Below, piece after piece: positions 29,389 through 37,468 of a stretch of 64,000 nucleotides of DNA. Within the stretch, counting starts at the first letter, position 1; each line of letters starts with the position of its first letter. Made by a program: the position numbers and the translations under genes. Under the pieces are notes generated by a model. The model ran no database searches and had not been told where the DNA came from. It saw only the letters and a list, made by a program, of their open reading frames with translations. The DNA is from Rossellomorea orangium (GTDB lineage: Bacteria; Bacillota; Bacilli; Bacillales; Bacillaceae_B): assembly GCF_019334305.1 (NCBI RefSeq), contig NZ_JAHWGH010000018.1, forward strand, positions 72,009 to 136,008, written 5' to 3'.

Positions 29389-29811
29389 CTAAACCAAATA
29401 TTCTTCTGCCAGGGATGGATTTAAGTACCTTGCCATACCGGTCTTCAAATTTTTCAAACCGTGTTTTCTATAAAAAGCTTCATTCCCTGTAGTCGAGATC
29501 AGTTGAATACATGATATGTTTTTAAGTTGTTCCAATAAATCTCTCATAATATAACTTGCGATTCCCCTTCGCTGGTAATCACGATGGACGACTACATCAT
29601 AAATCGTCGCATTGAAAACGCCATCCGTCAGTGCTCTTCCCACTCCGACAATGCGCCCATCGTAGACAGAGATGGAAACAACATCACTCCTTTGAAATAT
29701 GATAGAAATCACTTCAATCGAATGTTTCATCCAACCTACTGATTCATACACATCTTTGATTTCATGGAGTTGACCCTCTTCGAATTGGTTAACGATTGTT
29801 ACTTTCACCAT
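29389..29811 (-). CDS. GNAT N-acetyltransferase
   Basis: This 140-residue GNAT-fold protein has the acetyl-CoA loop VHRDYQRRGIASYIM (about residues 73-87) and the C-terminal FYRKHGLKNL segment. The ATG (MVKVTIV) is 7 bases after GAGGAG; a TTG inside that site is less likely. It follows another GNAT gene by 11 bp, so the two are co-transcribed. The substrate is unknown. Confidence 0.78.
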   Translation of the reverse strand: MVKVTIVNQFEEGQLHEIKDVYESVGWMKHSIEVISIIFQRSDVVSISVYDGRIVGVGRALTDGVFNATIYDVVVHRDYQRRGIASYIMRDLLEQLKNISCIQLISTTGNEAFYRKHGLKNLKTGMARYLNPSLAEEYLV

Positions 29812-29822
29812 TAAGTCTCTCC

Positions 29823-30299
29823 TCAATCTATATTCTCAATAGAGTATTTCATTTTCAAAAATTCATAAATGCTTCCGTTTGTTTGTTGCATAAACCTCCC
29901 TAAAGCTTGAAACCCGACTTTCGTATACACTTTAATCGCACGTTCATTAAAAGTCGCCACGGACAGACTAAAGGAACTTGCAGAATACTGAGTTCTTGCG
30001 AATTCCAAACCAGCTTCCGTAAATTCCTGTCCCTTCCCTTTTCCAGTGAAATCCGGTCTCATTCCCAGTCCGATATCTACAGTTTCATTCTTTAATACAT
30101 GAAATGAATAAAAACCAATCATCTCACCATTTTGAAATACGGAATAAATCGAGTTTCCACGCTGTTTTTCATCTAAGAATTCAGCTAAGTCTTCTTCATC
30201 TGCCGCCATATCATAAAAAGCATATTCCCCCTCGTATTTCCATTTTTCTGCAATATGTTCAGCCTGCTCCTGTGACATGATTTGAAACGTATAACTCAT
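29823..30299 (-). CDS. GNAT N-acetyltransferase
   Basis: This 158-residue GNAT protein has an RPDFTGKGKGQEFTEAG acetyl-CoA loop (about 87-103) and the C-terminal VYTKVGFQALG motif. AAGGAG precedes the ATG. It is the first gene of a two-GNAT operon downstream of the PyrH-like gene. The substrate is unknown. Confidence 0.78.
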   Translation of the reverse strand: MSYTFQIMSQEQAEHIAEKWKYEGEYAFYDMAADEEDLAEFLDEKQRGNSIYSVFQNGEMIGFYSFHVLKNETVDIGLGMRPDFTGKGKGQEFTEAGLEFARTQYSASSFSLSVATFNERAIKVYTKVGFQALGRFMQQTNGSIYEFLKMKYSIENID

Positions 30300-30371
30300 A
30301 AAAATCTCCTTTTCATCGAAAAAGTTTTAACTTTTTTCTTCTAAATCCTATAATCCTCTCACCCTTACAAT

Positions 30372-31100
30372 TTACAGTTTGGTCTCTTCATGATTAATCA
30401 AGGTTCCCCACTTCTTACCTGAGCAAATTCTTTTCATTGTTCCCACCTGCTCAAAGTTAAAGATGTGCACGGGCAGTTTATAGTCACGTGCTAACAGGAG
30501 AGCTGACTGATCCATGACCTTTATATTATTTTTGACGACGTCATCATAATTTAAATTATGATACATCTTCGCCTCTTTATTCCGTTTAGGATCAGAGGTG
30601 AATACACCATCCACCCCTTGCTTCGCTACCAGGATCGCATCACTATTCGTTTCTATTGCTCGTTGGACACTGGGATAATCCGTCGTAACGAACGGCTGCC
30701 CGTTCCCCCCTCCGAAAATGACGATGTATCCTTTATCCAGATGGTGGACGGCCCTGAGACGTATATACGGTTCTGCGACAGTTGAGACAGGGATTGACGT
30801 CATGACTCTTACTTCTTTATCTGTTTTGCTTTTGAGAACACCCCTTAACATCAAGCTGTTAATGATTGTCCCGAGCGTACCTATACTGTCAGCCTCTACC
30901 CGCTCGATTCCCCAAGCATCTGCCAAACTGCCCCGAAAGATATTGCCTCCTCCCACCACTAACGAAACTTCGATTCCCATGTCTACAATCGACATGATTT
31001 CGTTTGCAATATGTTCTAGCTCTGCTGTTCCAAAGTTATTCCCTTCGTTATCAGCCAATGCGCCACCGCTTAATTTAATTAACACTCTCTTATATCCCAT
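30372..31100 (-). CDS. PyrH-like amino acid kinase family protein (UMP kinase paralogue)
   Basis: This 242-residue protein has the UMP kinase fold and motifs: KLSGGALAD at residue 9, VVGGGNIFRG near 47, VAEPYIRLRA near 110, and VDGVFTSDPKRN in the nucleotide-binding half. The acceptor loop usually written TDTAA is changed to TTDYPSVQ, so UMP specificity is doubtful. PyrH normally sits with tsf and frr; here it follows a T-box-controlled threonyl-tRNA synthetase paralogue and has its own promoter and terminator-bearing leader. GGGAGGG precedes the ATG. Probably a specialised paralogue. Confidence 0.72.
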   Translation of the reverse strand: MGYKRVLIKLSGGALADNEGNNFGTAELEHIANEIMSIVDMGIEVSLVVGGGNIFRGSLADAWGIERVEADSIGTLGTIINSLMLRGVLKSKTDKEVRVMTSIPVSTVAEPYIRLRAVHHLDKGYIVIFGGGNGQPFVTTDYPSVQRAIETNSDAILVAKQGVDGVFTSDPKRNKEAKMYHNLNYDDVVKNNIKVMDQSALLLARDYKLPVHIFNFEQVGTMKRICSGKKWGTLINHEETKL

Positions 31101-31120
31101 TTACTTCCCTCCCTGACATA

Positions 31121-31255
31121 AAAAAAAGCTAAAAAGTAAAGAATTACTTTTTAGCTCTTGCATAGAAAAGAAGAAATACTGCTAGAGTCCCGGTGCAAAG
31201 TGCTCATTTCTTCTCCCCCATTCTTTCTATTCTGAATTTTCCTTCTGTTAGTTTA
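31121..31255 (-). promoter_or_regulatory. Leader with possible attenuator before the PyrH-like gene
   Basis: A promoter (TTGACC 31273-31278, TAAACT 31250-31255, spacer 17) drives a leader of about 130 bases. It has a GAAGAAAT/ATTTCTTC hairpin (31170-31213) and then a strong terminator hairpin AGCTAAAAAGTAA/TTACTTTTTAGCT (31127-31156) with a T-run, only 20 bases before the start codon. No known riboswitch class or clear antiterminator was recognised. Confidence 0.6.
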
Positions 31256-31335
31256 TAGAAAATACAGGAAATGGTCAAGTGGAAATTAGTAACTTCTACC
31301 TTTTCAGCAAAAGAAAATTTCCCCTATTTATTCTG

Positions 31336-32538
31336 TTACATCATCTCGCCATTCAGTTTATGGATCACTTCTTTTACTTGAAGTACTCCCAGATTACCCT
31401 CCTTCCTTTTTCTGAGCGCAACCGATTGTTGCTGGATTTCTTTATCCCCTATAACCATCATATAAGGAACTTTCTGCATCTCGGCCTCCCTGATTTTCAA
31501 TCCCATTTTCTCAACGCGATCGTCTAGTTCAACCCTAAATCCTTCCCTTTCTAATTGAGACTTCACTTCTTGTGCGTATGGAATATGCACTTCGGAAATT
31601 GGAAGAATCTTCACCTGATGTGGAGCTAACCAAAGGGGAAAATCCCCTCCGAAATGTTCAATGATGATGGCCATGAAACGTTCAATCGATCCATAGATAG
31701 CGCGATGGATCATTATCGGTCTTTGAACCTGATTATCATCACCAATATATTCACACTGGAATTTTTCAGGCATCTGGAAATCAAGTTGAACCGTTCCACA
31801 CTGCCAACTCCTCCCCAGGCAATCCAGAATATGAAAGTCGATCTTAGGTCCGTAGAAGGCTCCATCTCCATGGTTGATATGATAGTCGACGCCTCTATCT
31901 TGCAATACGCCCTCAAGATCACCCTCTGCTTGATTCCATAGGGCAACTGATCCCATAAAATCCTCGGGGCGAGTCGAAAGCTCAACTTTATAATCGAAGC
32001 CGAATTTCCCATAGAATCGATCAATGAGATCGAGCACTTTATGCAACTCTGCCCGAATTTGATCTTCCCTTACGAAAAGATGAGCATCATCTTGAGTGAA
32101 GGAACGAACTCTCAATAACCCGCTTAATGATCCTGATAGCTCATGACGATGTACCAGTCCAAGCTCCCCATAACGGATAGGCAACTCCCGGTAGCTTCGT
32201 CTCTTGCTCTTATAAATCAACACGGCTCCTGGACAACTCATCGGTTTGATGGCATATTTCTGATCATCCACTTCAGAGAAATACATATTTTCATGATAAT
32301 GATCCCAGTGACCTGACTTCTCCCACAATTCTTGTTTCATCATGATCGGCGTCCTGATTTCCTGATAACCTGCCTTCAGGTGCTCCTTCTTCCAAAAGTC
32401 CTCCAATTCATTTCGCAGCAACATTCCTTTCGGTAAGAAAAAGGGCATCCCAGGAGCCTCCTCCATTGAAATGAATAATTCAAGCTCCTGACCCAATTTC
32501 CTGTGATTTCTCTTTTCTACTTCTGATTGAATAGACAT
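31336..32538 (-). CDS. Editing-domain-less threonyl-tRNA synthetase paralogue
   Basis: This 400-residue protein is the catalytic core and anticodon-binding part of ThrRS only. It starts at HRKLGQELELF, which in full-length enzymes follows about 240 residues of TGS and editing domains. Zinc ligands are kept (KPMSCPG, TQDDAH, MIHRAI), as are motif 2 (LVHRHELSGSL) and motif 3. AAGGAGG lies 7 bases before the ATG, and two tandem threonine T-boxes end just upstream, so the short form is the native gene, not a truncated fragment. Loss of editing predicts tolerance of serine mischarging. A housekeeping thrS presumably lies elsewhere. Confidence 0.85.
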   Translation of the reverse strand: MSIQSEVEKRNHRKLGQELELFISMEEAPGMPFFLPKGMLLRNELEDFWKKEHLKAGYQEIRTPIMMKQELWEKSGHWDHYHENMYFSEVDDQKYAIKPMSCPGAVLIYKSKRRSYRELPIRYGELGLVHRHELSGSLSGLLRVRSFTQDDAHLFVREDQIRAELHKVLDLIDRFYGKFGFDYKVELSTRPEDFMGSVALWNQAEGDLEGVLQDRGVDYHINHGDGAFYGPKIDFHILDCLGRSWQCGTVQLDFQMPEKFQCEYIGDDNQVQRPIMIHRAIYGSIERFMAIIIEHFGGDFPLWLAPHQVKILPISEVHIPYAQEVKSQLEREGFRVELDDRVEKMGLKIREAEMQKVPYMMVIGDKEIQQQSVALRKRKEGNLGVLQVKEVIHKLNGEMM

Positions 32539-32566
32539 CTATTTTCCTCCTTATGATTTTTTATAT

Positions 32567-32820
32567 AAAAAAAGCCGCATTCATCCCTAACCAAGGGACG
32601 AATGCGGTCGTGGTACCACCCTAATTCCGAAGTGCCAAAATAGCCCTTCGCTCAAAGTTGATAACGGTTTGCCCGATTATGGATACTGTAACTTCCCCAT
32701 AATAGCTCCAAGGTGGTAAACCATTTTCCTTTCTTCAGGGCTTGCAGCCTGATGACCCTGTTCTCTGGTAAGAAAGCCAAAATGTTCATGTCCTCTTCTT
32801 CGCACTGTATTCAGTTCAAT
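32567..32820 (-). ncRNA. Threonine T-box leader, promoter-distal copy
   Basis: The T-box motif GGGTGGTACCACG is at 32609-32621 (minus strand). It precedes a terminator hairpin with CCGCATTCGTCCC on one arm (32574-32607) and a T-run. Stem I has a CATTTT/AAAATG helix followed by GTTTACCA, giving specifier ACC (threonine) at 32715-32717. It is similar in sequence to the promoter-proximal copy, suggesting duplication. Confidence 0.92.
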
Positions 32821-33095
32821 AAAAAAACCGCACTCATCCCTAACCAAGGGACGAGTGCGGTCGTGGTTCCACCCTAATTTCGAAGTGTAAAATATCATAC
32901 TTCGCTTAAGTAAGATAACGGTTATCCCGATTATGGATACTAAAACTTCCCCATAATAGCTCCGAGGTGGTAAAACATTCACTTCTCTTCAGGGCTCTCA
33001 GCCGGTGACCCTGATCTCTGAACAAGAGATTTACGAATGAATCATGTCCTCTTCTTTGCTTTCGTATAATATATTCGAATTCTGATAAAAGTGTT
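32821..33095 (-). ncRNA. Threonine T-box leader, promoter-proximal copy
   Basis: The T-box motif GGGTGGAACCACG is at 32862-32874. It is followed by a terminator with CCGCACTCGTCCC on one arm (32828-32860) and a T-run. Stem I has a CATTC/GAATG helix then TTTTACCA, giving specifier ACC (threonine) at 32969-32971. It is the first of two in series, so readthrough needs antitermination twice. Confidence 0.92.
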
Positions 33096-33101
33096 ATTGA
33101 A

Positions 33102-33130
33102 ATTATATGGGAGTATTTTCTAACTGTCAA
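33102..33130 (-). promoter_or_regulatory. SigA promoter of the tandem T-box transcript
   Basis: Consensus TTGACA (33125-33130) and TATAAT (33102-33107) are 17 bp apart on the minus strand, directly upstream of the first T-box. Confidence 0.92.
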
Positions 33131-33138
33131 GAGTCATA

Positions 33139-33960
33139 TTAAACAAAAAACATCAAAATGATACCGACTAGAATAAGGCGGTAAACGGCAAATGGTAAAA
33201 GCTTGACTTTATTGATTACTTTTAGAAAGAAGCGGATCGAAATATAAGCAAAAAGGAAAGCACTTATAAATCCGACTATTAAGAACGGCATGAATTCCGC
33301 ATTGAAATACATCCAGTTTTTCATAAGTGACAACCCACTTGCCCCCATCATAATCGGCACTGCCATGATGAAGGTGAAATCCGAAGCAGCCCGATAACTT
33401 AAGCCGAGTAATACACCTCCGGAAATCGTTGAACCGGATCTTGAGAAACCTGGCCATAATGAGAGACATTGAATCAGTCCAATCATCAAAGCCTTCTTAT
33501 GGGTGATGCCATCAACGGTTTCCACCGTTTTTACTTTTGGCCTGAACAGATCCGCAGCGATCATGAGAAATGCGCCGATCACTAAGCCTGCAAGGACACT
33601 GTTGATAGAAAATAGATGCTCATCGATATAATCTTCAAATAATAAACCGAGGATGACCGCTGGTAGTAGCCCAACGAATATATGAGTTAGTCTTAATTTG
33701 GATGATCTCTGTTCGTTTCTTGTGTTCATTCGCAACAAGTCTTTGAATCTATCCCGAAACACGATGACCACGGCAAGGATGGACCCTAGCTGTATAACTA
33801 CTTTGAACGTATTCGCAGGGTACTTCCCCAATACCTCTTTCGATTTGATCCAGAGGTCGTCCACTACGATCATATGCCCCGTGGAGGAAACGGGCGCAAA
33901 CTCCGTCAGTCCTTCTACCATCCCGAGAATAAATGCCTTGAGCAGTATAATATATTCCAT
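33139..33960 (-). CDS. uppP: Undecaprenyl-diphosphatase (BacA family)
   Basis: This 273-residue membrane enzyme dephosphorylates undecaprenyl diphosphate to recycle the carrier lipid for wall polymers. It has both signature motifs: EGLTEFAPVSSTGHM (residues 16-30) and PGFSRSGSTISGG (about 168-180). About eight membrane segments fit the family. GAGGAG precedes the ATG. Its 3' end abuts the promoter of the threonine T-box transcript. Extra copies can give bacitracin resistance. Confidence 0.93.
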   Translation of the reverse strand: MEYIILLKAFILGMVEGLTEFAPVSSTGHMIVVDDLWIKSKEVLGKYPANTFKVVIQLGSILAVVIVFRDRFKDLLRMNTRNEQRSSKLRLTHIFVGLLPAVILGLLFEDYIDEHLFSINSVLAGLVIGAFLMIAADLFRPKVKTVETVDGITHKKALMIGLIQCLSLWPGFSRSGSTISGGVLLGLSYRAASDFTFIMAVPIMMGASGLSLMKNWMYFNAEFMPFLIVGFISAFLFAYISIRFFLKVINKVKLLPFAVYRLILVGIILMFFV

Positions 33961-34082
33961 GTTTTTTCTCCTCTAAAATAGGTGATGTTTTTTCACTTGT
34001 TTTGAAAAAGAAGCTCTTCTCATTACAATCTAGAATATAGTACTACAACTCAATCCAGTGGACAATAAGAACTTATACACAT

Positions 34083-34120
34083 AAAAAAACACAGAAACAG
34101 GTGCTAACCTATTTCTGTGC
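34083..34120 (-). terminator. Terminator of the YitT-family gene
   Basis: The hairpin CACAGAAA..AGGT/ACCT..TTCTGTG is followed by a T-run on the minus strand. Confidence 0.85.
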
Positions 34121-34135
34121 CAATAGGTAGTATGG

Positions 34136-35035
34136 TCAATGGATATCTTTCTTCTTGAACCTTCCCCCTCTTACCTCAGCTATATCGGCTATGGCAAGAA
34201 ATGCGGAAGGATCATGCTCCGCCACGATGTCCTTCAACTTGGCCTCCTCAAGACGCGTGATGACACAGAATATCACTTTCTTGTCATCTCCTGAAAAAGC
34301 CCCTTCTCCCTTTAAATAAGTAACACCCCTGCCTAACCGGTGAAGAAGGGCATCCCCGATTTCCTCGTAATTTTCACTGATGATCCAAACGGACTTAGAT
34401 TCATCCAACCCTTTTATCGTAATATCTATGATTTTAAACGCTACATAATAGGCAAGTAACGAATACATCGCTCTATCCCAACTAAAGACAAATCCTGCAC
34501 TAGCTAAAATGAAAAGATTCACAAACATAATGATTTCACCGACTGAGAAAGGAAGCCTTTTACTGGATAAGATGGCGAGGATTTCAGTTCCGTCGAGGGA
34601 CCCGCCGTATCGAATGACCATGCCTACCCCAATACCAAGAACGATTCCTCCGAATAATGATGCCAATAGAATATCTTGAGTAAAGGCTGCAACTGGGTGG
34701 AGGAAGGTTGTAGAAATCGATAGAATGACAATGCCATAAAGCGTAGAGAATGCGAAGGTTTTCCCGATTTGTTTATAACCGATGAAGAAAAAGGGGATGT
34801 TCAAGATGAAGATAAAAAGTCCTAGCTTAATGCCCGTAATATGCGAAAGCATGATTGATACACCAACGATTCCTCCATCGATGACCTGGTTGGGGACAAG
34901 AAATATCTCAAGACCGACAGCCATGATCACAGCTCCGATCGTTATCAGAATCGTCCTTTTCACTACCTCTTTCAAAGGGATCTTCTTATGCATGACCTTC
35001 ACTTGCCGGGGTTCATGTATGATCTCACCTTCCAT
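34136..35035 (-). CDS. YitT/YpjC-family membrane protein (DUF161, DUF2179)
   Basis: This 299-residue protein has five or six membrane segments (residues about 25-200, with GIVGVSIMLSHITGI and FVFSWDRAMYSLLAYY). A C-terminal cytosolic DUF2179 domain contains RGVTYLKGEGAFSGDDKKVIFC. The second of two nearby ATGs is taken as start because GAGGAGG is 7 bases before it. Transport has been proposed for the family, but the substrate is not established. Confidence 0.82.
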   Translation of the reverse strand: MEGEIIHEPRQVKVMHKKIPLKEVVKRTILITIGAVIMAVGLEIFLVPNQVIDGGIVGVSIMLSHITGIKLGLFIFILNIPFFFIGYKQIGKTFAFSTLYGIVILSISTTFLHPVAAFTQDILLASLFGGIVLGIGVGMVIRYGGSLDGTEILAILSSKRLPFSVGEIIMFVNLFILASAGFVFSWDRAMYSLLAYYVAFKIIDITIKGLDESKSVWIISENYEEIGDALLHRLGRGVTYLKGEGAFSGDDKKVIFCVITRLEEAKLKDIVAEHDPSAFLAIADIAEVRGGRFKKKDIH

Positions 35036-35461
35036 CACCATTCCTCCTCTTTAAAGATACATTCACTCTACATCAGCTGAAAAACGGAAATGTCTAAACC
35101 CTCAATCCAAATCACACCGACTATGTATGCTGCCTTCCTGACCAACCCCACATAAAAAGCTTGTATAATGTATATATTCCATCCTCCGAGCTAAAATTCC
35201 TTTAATTAGGGAGGGACGGACCTTGAATTTAGCACTCATCAAGCAGGAACGAGGTGCTTACATCCACCCCAATCGTGCTTTAACACTACATTTCTCCGTG
35301 GTGGGGTTCCAAAATAACAGTGATATTGGAGGTCCGTCCCTCATAAGGCAGTAGGATTTGACTAATACGGAAAAATGAAGTATTTTTAGTATTTGTATGT
35401 TCATGTTTCTATGAGCTTTGAGCAGCGATCTTTAGTTATGTAGTTTTTTGGAGGCTTTACT
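35036..35461. other. 426-bp divergent intergenic region
   Basis: It holds the promoters of the divergent YitT-family and histidine kinase genes and, in the middle, the 132-bp inverted-repeat segment at 35211-35342. No gene was seen. Confidence 0.6.
35211..35342. repeat. 132-bp segment bounded by inverted GAGGGACGGACCT copies
   Basis: The left end (35211-35223) GAGGGACGGACCT and the right end (35328-35342) GGAGGTCCGTCCCTC are inverted copies of the dispersed palindrome. The interior has no similarity to the 14206 segment that I can see. A plus-strand fragment inside has no start or site. Confidence 0.75.
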
Positions 35462-36703
35462 TTGATTACATTAATCAAATCATTACTGGTCAATATTACG
35501 ATTTTATTTTCTTTCACTTATAACGCCAATGTTTTGTTTCCTTTTAAGGATACACAAAAATCCGCCTATAAACACAAGATCACTTATGGACTGGTTGCAT
35601 CATTTGGCGCACTCTTATGTATGCTCTATCCAATTGAAACCCTTGGAGAGACTCACTTCGATCTGAGAATGATTGCGATATTGATTGTGACGATCTATGC
35701 CGGTTTACTATCCGGATCTATCGTCCTCTCTTGCGTCATCATATTCCGCTATATTATCGGTGGTCCTTACGTCGGCGTGGGGATTGCTGTTTCAGTGCTG
35801 GCATTTGTGATTGGTATCCTCTTCCGCAGCTTTCTATTGAAAACACAGTTTAAGTTAATAGTAAGTACGATAATCTTTATCATTCACGCCATTCTGTACA
35901 TCATCATCATCAACATGTTCGTCCCGATATTGCATCTGCCATTTTATTTCATTTATTTTTCCGTTTTCTACTTTACATTTCTTGCGTTGGTATTCATTAT
36001 TGAGCATTTGATCCGCACGAATAAACAAATAGAAGAGATGGTCTATATGGATAAACTGAATATGGTCGGACAGATGGCTGCATCGATAGCCCATGAGATA
36101 CGCAACCCCCTTGCAACTGTGAGAGGATTTATACAGCATCTAAGCGAGGATTCAGAGGATGACCGATTAAAGAAATATTCTCCTCTCATCCTGAATGAAC
36201 TGGATCGAACGAACAAAATCATTACAGATTATCTAAGTGTCGCAAAACCGAGCAGCTTTAAATTATCCAGGCTCAACCTTAATAATATTATTAGGGATTG
36301 TGTGGATTTGTTAAGGCCGTTTGCAGCGTATTCCAACACTTCGATCCATTTCGAAAAGGTCGGATCCCACTATATTAAGGGTGATGAGGATCATATGAAG
36401 CAAGCCATCATGAATGTGATTAAAAACGGTATTGAATCCATTGAAGACCGAGGCGAAATATCTATCAATCTCAAAGAAGATCCCTTTACACAATCCGTCA
36501 TCATTATTATTTCAGATAATGGAAAAGGAATGACCGGAGATGAATTGAAGAAAATAGGTTTACCCTTTTATACTACTAAGACCAAAGGGACGGGACTCGG
36601 AAGTATGGTTACAAATAAGCTTATTCGTGAAATGGGTGGAATGATCGAATACGAAAGTGAATTAAATAGAGGAACAGTTGTCAAGATTCGACTGCCGGTT
36701 TAA
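35462..36703 (+). CDS. Sporulation-type sensor histidine kinase (KinB-like)
   Basis: This 413-residue kinase has about six membrane segments of the 5TMR-LYT type (residues 1-180), a HisKA domain with phosphorylated H211 in ASIAHEIRNPLATVRGF, and an ATPase domain (N box KNGIESI, G1 DNGKGM, G2 GTGLGS). No response regulator gene is next to it, as is usual for kinases feeding the sporulation phosphorelay. It starts at TTG with GGAGG 8 bases upstream. Assignment to KinB rather than another orphan kinase is uncertain. Confidence 0.82.
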   Translation: MITLIKSLLVNITILFSFTYNANVLFPFKDTQKSAYKHKITYGLVASFGALLCMLYPIETLGETHFDLRMIAILIVTIYAGLLSGSIVLSCVIIFRYIIGGPYVGVGIAVSVLAFVIGILFRSFLLKTQFKLIVSTIIFIIHAILYIIIINMFVPILHLPFYFIYFSVFYFTFLALVFIIEHLIRTNKQIEEMVYMDKLNMVGQMAASIAHEIRNPLATVRGFIQHLSEDSEDDRLKKYSPLILNELDRTNKIITDYLSVAKPSSFKLSRLNLNNIIRDCVDLLRPFAAYSNTSIHFEKVGSHYIKGDEDHMKQAIMNVIKNGIESIEDRGEISINLKEDPFTQSVIIIISDNGKGMTGDELKKIGLPFYTTKTKGTGLGSMVTNKLIREMGGMIEYESELNRGTVVKIRLPV

Positions 36704-36726
36704 TCCCAAAAATAAACTTCTAAAGA

Positions 36727-36757
36727 GCAAGAGCCTCGGTTTTTCCCAGGCTCTTTT
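36727..36757 (+). terminator. Terminator of the histidine kinase gene
   Basis: The hairpin AAGAGCCT/AGGCTCTT is followed by TTTC about 20 bp past the stop. Confidence 0.8.
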
Positions 36758-36851
36758 CTTATGGGCTGGTCTTCGCTTGATTCTACTGAACTATGATACA
36801 CTTATATTATCAGGATTTTCCAATAATCTCATAGAAAGAAGGAATTATTTG

Positions 36852-37199
36852 GTGAGCAAAAGAGGCACGTTCCTATTTTTATTCTCTGTGATCATAGCAT
36901 TCAGTATTTTCTCGATTCTAAACAAACCGACTGAAGAAGATTTTAAGAAGTGGCTCTATAATGAGCATCAAATCGACTGCAATGAAGACTGTTCCATCGT
37001 AGAATTGGAGAGTGTTCATGGGGACATAACCGAAAGAATAAAATATTCTGATGCAAGTGGGACATATTCTCCCGGTCTATTCACTCTCCGCATAAACAGA
37101 CAGTATAAAAGTTTAAATGATCCTGAGCAAATGATCACGATCGATGTGATTGGATTTAATGGCAGATTCTATCCCCTGCATTCTGAGGAGGAGCTGTAA
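36852..37199 (+). CDS. Small membrane-anchored protein, possibly DUF3139-like
   Basis: This 115-residue protein has an N-terminal membrane anchor (KRGTFLFLFSVIIAFSIFSI) and an extracytoplasmic domain with two cysteines (IDCNEDCS) that could form a disulfide. The GTG start has AAGGA 9 bases upstream; a longer in-frame version would run through the kinase terminator. Length and layout recall DUF3139 proteins, but this is tentative. The gene is monocistronic. Confidence 0.6.
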   Translation: MSKRGTFLFLFSVIIAFSIFSILNKPTEEDFKKWLYNEHQIDCNEDCSIVELESVHGDITERIKYSDASGTYSPGLFTLRINRQYKSLNDPEQMITIDVIGFNGRFYPLHSEEEL

Positions 37200-37300
37200 A
37201 AGGAAATCGACTAATTTACATAATCAAATTACAGTCAACCACACTCTCCACCTTTTCTATTTAAAACCAATAGGCCAGGACAAAAATGTTCAACCTAAAT

Positions 37301-37356
37301 AAAAATCCGAACGAGGATTCGAATCCTGTTAAGGTTAACGAATCGTTCGGATTTTT
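37301..37356. terminator. Bidirectional terminator
   Basis: 14-bp arms AAAAATCCGAACGA/TCGTTCGGATTTTT surround an imperfect inner hairpin. Confidence 0.85.
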
Positions 37357-37468
37357 ATTGTATTAAAACCATATTGAGGGATTTTCCAGGTACCAGCAGT
37401 TGATAGGAGTGCAACGGAGACTTCTGGCTTGGGTATATAAAGTTATGCCCCGGCCTCATTAATTGCTC

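Noticed and set aside
32567-33095. Direct duplication that might be read as a mobile repeat
   Set aside because: Both halves are complete T-boxes with the same specifier, and tandem T-boxes are known for threonyl-tRNA synthetase genes.
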